From NCBI GenBank assembly GCA_018648805.1, contig JABGQM010000002.1, positions 124,001-188,000 on the forward strand: a stretch of 64,000 nucleotides of DNA, in the 5' to 3' direction. Numbering within the stretch: the first letter of the stretch is position 1; each line of letters begins with the position of its first letter. The notes below the pieces were generated by a model that was given only the letters and a program-made list of their open reading frames with translations, made no database searches and was not told the origin of the DNA. This document shows positions 59,567 through 64,000 of the stretch, piece by piece. Origin of the DNA: Verrucomicrobiota bacterium. GTDB lineage: Bacteria > Verrucomicrobiota > Kiritimatiellia > UBA8416 > JABMPJ01. The position numbers were made by a program, and so were the translations under genes.

Positions 59567-60349
59567 TCAGGCCTCCACCTGTTCGCGCAGCCGCTTGATG
59601 CGCCGCGCCCGACCGCTCTTCTCATCAATATCAATGAGGGCCCCCTCGAGCACAATGTCGTGCTTGGCCACCTTGAACGACTCACGCATACCGGTCGTAA
59701 ACATGCGCAGGACGGAGTCCATCTCACGGCCCAGGGCCGAATCACGCGGCCCGGTCATGCCCAAATCGGTCAAGACGGCCGTCCCCCCCGACAAGACGCG
59801 CTCATCGCTGGTCTGAACATGCGTGTGCGTGCCGACACACGCGCTGACCCGTCCATCCACGTAGCGCCCCATCACAATCTTCTCAGAGGTCGCCTCGGCA
59901 TGCAGGTCCACCACGCGTATACGTGCCAGCGGGGCGCGGTTCTTGAGAATCGCATCCACCGCCCGAAACGGGCAGTCATACGGGTTCATGAAGACGCGCC
60001 CGATCAGGCTGATGACCGTTAGCGGCCCCGCGGCCGTCTCCACCGTGGTCACGCCCCGCCCGGGGCAACCCGGCGCAAAGTTAGCCGGACGTACCACACG
60101 CATTTCACGATCGAAATAGGACCACGACTCCTTCTGGTCCCAGGTGTGATCACCCATCGTCAGCACATCCGCACCCGAGGCAAACAGCTCGTCGCCCACG
60201 GCCGACGTGATGCCCTTGCCGCCCGCCGCATTCTCGGCATTGGCCACGATGGCATCCACCGCACCGGACGCCTTCATGCGACTGGCCACACGCGCAAAAG
60301 CGCGACGCCCGGGCCCACCCACAATATCCCCCACCATGAGCAGCTTCAT
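59567..60349 (-). CDS. ymdB: YmdB/TIGR00282 family metallophosphoesterase
   Basis: A 260-residue binuclear-metal phosphoesterase: 'LLMVGDIVGGPGRRAF' (Asp), 'NAENAAGGKGIT' (Asn/Glu), 'TMGDHTWDQKE' (Asn-His motif replaced by D-H in this family) and 'GTHTHVQTSDERVL' (His pair). Bacillus YmdB is a cyclic-nucleotide phosphodiesterase encoded next to rny, as here; it begins two bases after the rny stop. The physiological substrate is not established for this group. Confidence 0.93.
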   Translation of the reverse strand: MKLLMVGDIVGGPGRRAFARVASRMKASGAVDAIVANAENAAGGKGITSAVGDELFASGADVLTMGDHTWDQKESWSYFDREMRVVRPANFAPGCPGRGVTTVETAAGPLTVISLIGRVFMNPYDCPFRAVDAILKNRAPLARIRVVDLHAEATSEKIVMGRYVDGRVSACVGTHTHVQTSDERVLSGGTAVLTDLGMTGPRDSALGREMDSVLRMFTTGMRESFKVAKHDIVLEGALIDIDEKSGRARRIKRLREQVEA

Positions 60350-60350
60350 G

Positions 60351-61901
60351 TTACCTCGCGTATTCGACGCAGCGCGTCTCGCGCACCACCGTCACCCGTA
60401 TCTGGCCGGGGTACTGCAGGTCGCTCTCGATCTTCTTGCTGACATTGCGCGCCAGAACGATCGCATCGTTGTCGTCGATCTGCTCCGGCTGCACCAACAC
60501 ACGCACCTCGCGACCGGCCTGGATGGCATAGCTCTTGGTCACGCCCTCGAACCCATTCGCAATCCGCTCCAGGTTCTCCAGGCGCTTGAGATAGATCTCG
60601 GTCGTCTCCGAGCGAGCGCCCAGGCGCGAACTCGAAATGGCGTCTGCGGCCGAGGTGAGCAGAGCATAGATGCTCTCCGCCTCCACGTCATCATGATGTG
60701 CGGCCACACTATTGACCACGATCGAATCCTCGTTGTGCCGCTTCAAGAGGTCCGCCCCGATCAGGGCATGCCCCCCCTCGACCTCGTGGTCGAGCGCCTT
60801 GCCGATATCGTGGAACAGTCCGATACGCCTGGCCAGGGCCACATTCAGCCCCAGCTCACCGGCCATCATGCTCATCAGGCGGGCCACTTCAAGCGAGTGC
60901 CGCAAGACGTTCTGGCTATAGCTGGTGCGGTACTGCAGACGTCCCAGGCGGCGCAACAGTTCGGGGGCCACGTCCTTAATATCGGCCTCGTAGGCGGCCT
61001 CTTCACCCAGCTTGCGGATGCTCTCATCCAGCTCCTCGCGCACCTTTGCGACGACCTCTTCGATCCGCGCCGGATGAATGCGGCCATCCGCCACAAGCAT
61101 CTCGAGCGACTGGCGTGCCACCTCGCGACGGAGGGGATCAAACCCGGAAATCACCACGGCTTCGGGCGTATCATCGATCAACAAGTTCACGCCTGTGACC
61201 GATTCGAGCGTCCGGATGTTGCGGCCGTCACGCCCGATGATGCGCCCCTTCATGTCGTCGCTGGGCAGCTGGACCACGCTGGTCATCATCTCGGCCGAGT
61301 GGCTGGCCCCGTAGCGCTGTATGGCCATGGCCACGATACGTTTGGCTTCGGCCTCGGCGGTCTCCTTGGCGGTTTCCTGCAGACGCCGGATCAGGCCGCC
61401 TGTCTCGTTGTGGACCTCCTGCTCCACGCGCTCAAGCAGCATGCTCTTGGCTTCCTCAGACGTCATACCCGCCACACGCTGCAACTTCTCCACTTCCTCC
61501 GCCACCATGGCCTTGGCCTTGGCTTCACGCGCCTCGACACGCTGCATCGCTTCGGTCTGCTCACTGATCCGCGTATCGACCTGGTGCTCCTTCTTCTCGA
61601 CCAGCGCCATCTTGCGGTCGAGGTTCACCTCGCGCTGCGATACCCGCTCCTCAATCGCCTCCAGCTCTTTACGCCGCTGCTTGGTCGACTTCTCAAAGTC
61701 CTCGCGCGCCTGCAATACCTCGGCCTTGGCCTGGATCTGTCCGTCCTTACGAATCGTCTCGGCTTCGCGCTCGGCTTCACTCATGGACTGCTGGGCCCGT
61801 TTCTCGGACGCATTGGCCTTGAGGCTTCCCAGCACATGTCGAATCAGGTAGCCGACCGCCAGGCCGCCCATAGCTGCTATTAATCCAATCAACACTTTCA
61901 T
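60351..61901 (-). CDS. rny: Ribonuclease Y
   Basis: A 516-residue endoribonuclease. N-terminal membrane anchor (about 2-25), a long coiled coil (about 30-195), a KH domain ('DDMKGRIIGRDGRNIRTLES') and an HD domain ('LFHDIGKALDHEVEGGHAL', 'VAAHHDDVEAES'). RNase Y starts decay of many mRNAs at the membrane. Length and domain order are typical. It is followed immediately by ymdB, as in many bacteria. Confidence 0.97.
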   Translation of the reverse strand: MKVLIGLIAAMGGLAVGYLIRHVLGSLKANASEKRAQQSMSEAEREAETIRKDGQIQAKAEVLQAREDFEKSTKQRRKELEAIEERVSQREVNLDRKMALVEKKEHQVDTRISEQTEAMQRVEAREAKAKAMVAEEVEKLQRVAGMTSEEAKSMLLERVEQEVHNETGGLIRRLQETAKETAEAEAKRIVAMAIQRYGASHSAEMMTSVVQLPSDDMKGRIIGRDGRNIRTLESVTGVNLLIDDTPEAVVISGFDPLRREVARQSLEMLVADGRIHPARIEEVVAKVREELDESIRKLGEEAAYEADIKDVAPELLRRLGRLQYRTSYSQNVLRHSLEVARLMSMMAGELGLNVALARRIGLFHDIGKALDHEVEGGHALIGADLLKRHNEDSIVVNSVAAHHDDVEAESIYALLTSAADAISSSRLGARSETTEIYLKRLENLERIANGFEGVTKSYAIQAGREVRVLVQPEQIDDNDAIVLARNVSKKIESDLQYPGQIRVTVVRETRCVEYAR

Positions 61902-61917
61902 CGTAACGTATCCTTCT

Positions 61918-62490
61918 TTATGTGCCTTGCGGCAACACTGTTTGTGTCTGCGTAACTATGCAATCCATCGCCACATCGTGCGACTCGGCCGGCACGTGGC
62001 TGAACATCTGAAAATCGAATGCGGCACCGATGCGGTAGGCCGGGCCCGCCGCCAGCATGCGGTCATAGTGCCCACCGCCATGACCGACGCGCCTGCCAGC
62101 GGCATCGAAAGCCAGCCCGGGCACCACCACAGCGTCAAGCGTAGCGGGATCAACCCATACCGGATCTTCCGGCTCGCGCAATCCGAAGGGGGCCTCCAAC
62201 ATACGCGTGCCGGCCGTCATCACGGCCATGCCATAGCCGCCTCCTTCGCGGTCAAAGGCCGGCACACAGACCCCGCGGCCCATGCCCAGCAGCGCCCCCA
62301 GAAGATCGTCCATATCCACTTCGCCCGGCAGCGCCAGGTAGAGGCCCACCCGTCCCGCGGCCCGCAGCTCCGGCAGCGCCAGGAGGCGCGCCTGCACCAT
62401 GGCGCTCTGCGCCAGGCACCAGGCCGGCGTCAGCCCGCGGCGCCGCTCTGCGATCTGCTCCCGCAGAAGCGCTTTGGTCACACCGCTCAT
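61918..62490 (-). CDS. 5-formyltetrahydrofolate cyclo-ligase family protein
   Basis: 190 residues from ATG 62490, which overlaps the rarA stop (ATGA). It has 'LLREQIAERRRGL', 'GRVGLYLALPGEVDMDDLL', 'PFGLREPE' and 'VVVPGLAFDAAGRRVGHGGG' with 'HYDRML', matching the YgfA/MTHFS family, which converts 5-formyl-THF to methenyl-THF with ATP. In proteobacteria this gene commonly lies next to 6S RNA, which bears on the RNA call upstream of rarA. Confidence 0.93.
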   Translation of the reverse strand: MSGVTKALLREQIAERRRGLTPAWCLAQSAMVQARLLALPELRAAGRVGLYLALPGEVDMDDLLGALLGMGRGVCVPAFDREGGGYGMAVMTAGTRMLEAPFGLREPEDPVWVDPATLDAVVVPGLAFDAAGRRVGHGGGHYDRMLAAGPAYRIGAAFDFQMFSHVPAESHDVAMDCIVTQTQTVLPQGT

Positions 62491-63815
62491 GCCGCGCCCC
62501 CCTGCTGCTCGCGCTGCGTCGCCCAGTGCGCCATACGCTTGCGCAACGTCGCCTCGTACCCCTCGTCTGTGGGGCGGTAATACCGGCGCATCGTGGGCGC
62601 ATATTCCTGGACCGTAAAATGACCCTCGCACTCATGCGGATAGACGTAGTCGTCGCCCTGCTTGCCGTCAACCGACTTCACCTTGACGTTGCGCAAGTGC
62701 AAGGGAACGGCCAACGTGCGCCCCTCCTCAACATCCTTCATGGCCTCGTCCACGGCCAGGTAAGCCGCGTTGCTCTTGGGCGCGCTGGCGAGATAGGTGG
62801 TGGCCTGACTCAGAATAATGCGTGCCTCGGGCATGCCGACAAACTCCACGCCCTGCATCGCCGAGACCGCCATGTCGAGACCACGCGGATCCGCATTGCC
62901 GATATCCTCGGAGGCCAGGATCACGAGACGGCGCGCCACGAAGCGCGGGTCCTCACCGGCATAAAGCATCTTGGCCAGCCAGTAGACCGCCGCATCCGGA
63001 TCCGAACCGCGCACACTCTTGATGAACGCCGAGATGGTGTCGTAGTGGCCCTCTTCGTCACGGTCGTACACCACCGCCTTGCGCTGAATCGAATCCTCGC
63101 TGACCTCGCGTGTGATATGGATCGCCCCATGGTCATCCGCCTCGGTCGTCAGGGCTGCGACCTCGAGTGCATTCAGCGCGCGGCGTGCATCCCCTTCACA
63201 CACCTCGGCCAAGTGGCGCAAGGCATCCTCATCGGCCACGGCGCCACTGCGGGCCAGCCCGCGCTCCTCGTCCAGGGCGCACTGCAGCAGGTCAACAATG
63301 GCCTCGGTCGACAGCGGATCGAGCTCAAAGATGAGCGAGCGCGAGGTCAGCGGACTGTTGATAAAGAACTGCGGATTGTGCGTCGTGGCGCCAATCAGCG
63401 TAATGGTGCCGTCTTCGACGTGCGGCAACAGTACATCCTGCTGCGACTTATTGAAGCGGTGGATCTCGTCGATAAACAGGATCGTTTCGACCCCTTCATG
63501 GCGCCGGTGATGCGCGGCCAGCTCAAACAGGCCGCGCAAGACGCTGACGTTGGCCGTGACACCACTGGTGCGCTCAAAGTGTCGACTGGTGACACGCGCA
63601 ATCACCTCGGCGATGGAGGTCTTGCCGCAGCCGGGGGGACCATACAGAATGATGCTGCTCAGGCGGTCAGCCTCGATCGCACGGCGCAGCAGACGGCCCT
63701 CGCCCAGGATGCGATCCTGGCCCAGCACCTCGTCAAGCGTACGCGGACGCATACGGCTGGCCAGGGGCTCACGCGTCGGATCCGGCGCCTTAGCTTTTGC
63801 TTCAAACAAGTCCAT
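62487..63815 (-). CDS. rarA: Replication-associated recombination protein RarA (MgsA)
   Basis: A 442-residue AAA+ ATPase. 'RPRTLDEVLGQDRILGEG', Walker A 'GPPGCGKTS' (about 59-67), Walker B 'ILFIDEIHRF' (about 112-121), 'LIGATTHNPQFFINSPLTSR' and the C-terminal 'LASEDIGNADP' and 'VYPHECEGHFTVQEYAP' segments are diagnostic. RarA acts at stalled replication forks. It heads a minus-strand run with the cyclo-ligase and perhaps rny. Confidence 0.96.
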   Translation of the reverse strand: MDLFEAKAKAPDPTREPLASRMRPRTLDEVLGQDRILGEGRLLRRAIEADRLSSIILYGPPGCGKTSIAEVIARVTSRHFERTSGVTANVSVLRGLFELAAHHRRHEGVETILFIDEIHRFNKSQQDVLLPHVEDGTITLIGATTHNPQFFINSPLTSRSLIFELDPLSTEAIVDLLQCALDEERGLARSGAVADEDALRHLAEVCEGDARRALNALEVAALTTEADDHGAIHITREVSEDSIQRKAVVYDRDEEGHYDTISAFIKSVRGSDPDAAVYWLAKMLYAGEDPRFVARRLVILASEDIGNADPRGLDMAVSAMQGVEFVGMPEARIILSQATTYLASAPKSNAAYLAVDEAMKDVEEGRTLAVPLHLRNVKVKSVDGKQGDDYVYPHECEGHFTVQEYAPTMRRYYRPTDEGYEATLRKRMAHWATQREQQGGAA

Positions 63816-63833
63816 ATCCCCGCTCCAGGGCAG

Positions 63834-64000
63834 AAAAATACCCCACCGAAGTCGTACTGGCGTTAATCTCTGGACCTCGGTATACGAGGTGGGTGCTCTA
63901 GTCGGCGCTTCTGGGATCCGTTAGGATCCGCTCCACGCCGCATTCAAGCTCCCTTGAAGCATAGAAGGTTAGAGATTTGTGCCTGTTAGCGAACAAGGCA
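63834..64000 (-). ncRNA. Candidate structured RNA, possibly 6S RNA (5' end beyond the window)
   Basis: The 185 bp before rarA have no open frame but show nested pairing on the minus strand: AATCTCT/AGAGATT (63971-63977 with 63865-63871), a CTTGAA/TTCAAG hairpin (63943-63958), a GGATCC-TAAC-GGATCC tip inside a CGGCG/CGCCG stem (63914-63929), an ACCTCG/CGAGGT hairpin (63874-63890) and a CTTCGGTGGGG 3' arm followed by TATTTTT (63851-63834). A long, interrupted rod with a 'TTGTTCGC' near its 5' end, located upstream of rarA and the cyclo-ligase gene, fits 6S RNA. The partner of the 3' arm would lie just past base 64000. The family call is inference. Confidence 0.45.

Noticed and set aside
60207..61883. 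Long plus-strand open frame opposite rny
   Set aside because: The minus strand encodes a full RNase Y with KH and HD domains; the opposite frame is its mirror (His/Leu rich) and has no motif.
62526..63866. Long plus-strand open frame opposite rarA
   Set aside because: rarA on the minus strand is unmistakable, and the opposite translation has no recognised fold.

Overview
The window is a 64 kb, GC-rich, gene-dense bacterial chromosome segment with no rRNA, tRNA, prophage or CRISPR array. The gene set points to an uncultured or poorly described member of the PVC superphylum, perhaps Kiritimatiellota, Lentisphaerota or Verrucomicrobiota. The signs are a Gram-negative envelope (TonB receptor, beta-barrel protein), an exosortase/EpsI pair inside a polysaccharide locus, a URO-D family protein beside a sugar transporter, and spacers full of degenerate short-oligomer repeats. 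This placement is inferred from gene content only; no marker-gene tree was possible.

Region 1 (about 1-23 kb) is a cell-surface polysaccharide locus. It encodes an LpxH-like phosphoesterase, an O-antigen polymerase/ligase-like protein, a Wzx-type flippase, several glycosyltransferases including a GT4-WecG/TagA fusion, a TagD-like cytidylyltransferase next to a CDP-alcohol phosphatidyltransferase, a methyltransferase, an exosortase with an EpsI-like partner, an acyltransferase, a GT-C-like membrane protein and, on the minus strand, the initiating polyprenyl glycosylphosphotransferase. After a separately transcribed rpsU comes a sugar isomerase-like gene, gmd, a reductase that could complete a GDP-6-deoxyhexose pathway, and a flippase-like membrane protein. 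A MurC-like ligase runs convergently into that last gene.

Region 2 (24-33 kb) holds an nfeD-nfeD-floA membrane-microdomain operon, a 3D-domain lipoprotein, queF, a small beta-barrel protein and a pair encoding an LPP20/DUF4384 protein and a secreted caspase-like protease with a PEGA-like domain.

Region 3 (33-54 kb) is mostly on the minus strand and looks catabolic and sensory. It has a flavoprotein, an SDR, a Gfo/Idh/MocA oxidoreductase, a cupin, a GH88-like hydrolase and an XRE-cupin regulator; then a TonB receptor, a YfiR-like protein and a sensor kinase; a SWIM/SNF2 helicase on the plus strand; and a ribose-type (CUT2) ABC transporter whose second permease is fused to its binding protein, followed upstream by a URO-D family gene.

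Region 4 (54-64 kb) is housekeeping: an ankyrin-MORN secreted protein overlapping leuS, a tiny membrane protein, then on the minus strand rarA, fthC-type ligase, rny, ymdB, xseA and xseB. A structured RNA, possibly 6S RNA, precedes rarA and runs off the window edge.

The most unusual feature is in the spacers. At least five imperfect palindromes built of 7-bp units (TTGGATA-like), two arrays of GTGAGCA heptads, a 12-14-mer palindrome, and CGCCAAG-, TTCATCCGTG- and GGACGATAACG-type repeats occupy a large share of the longer intergenic regions.
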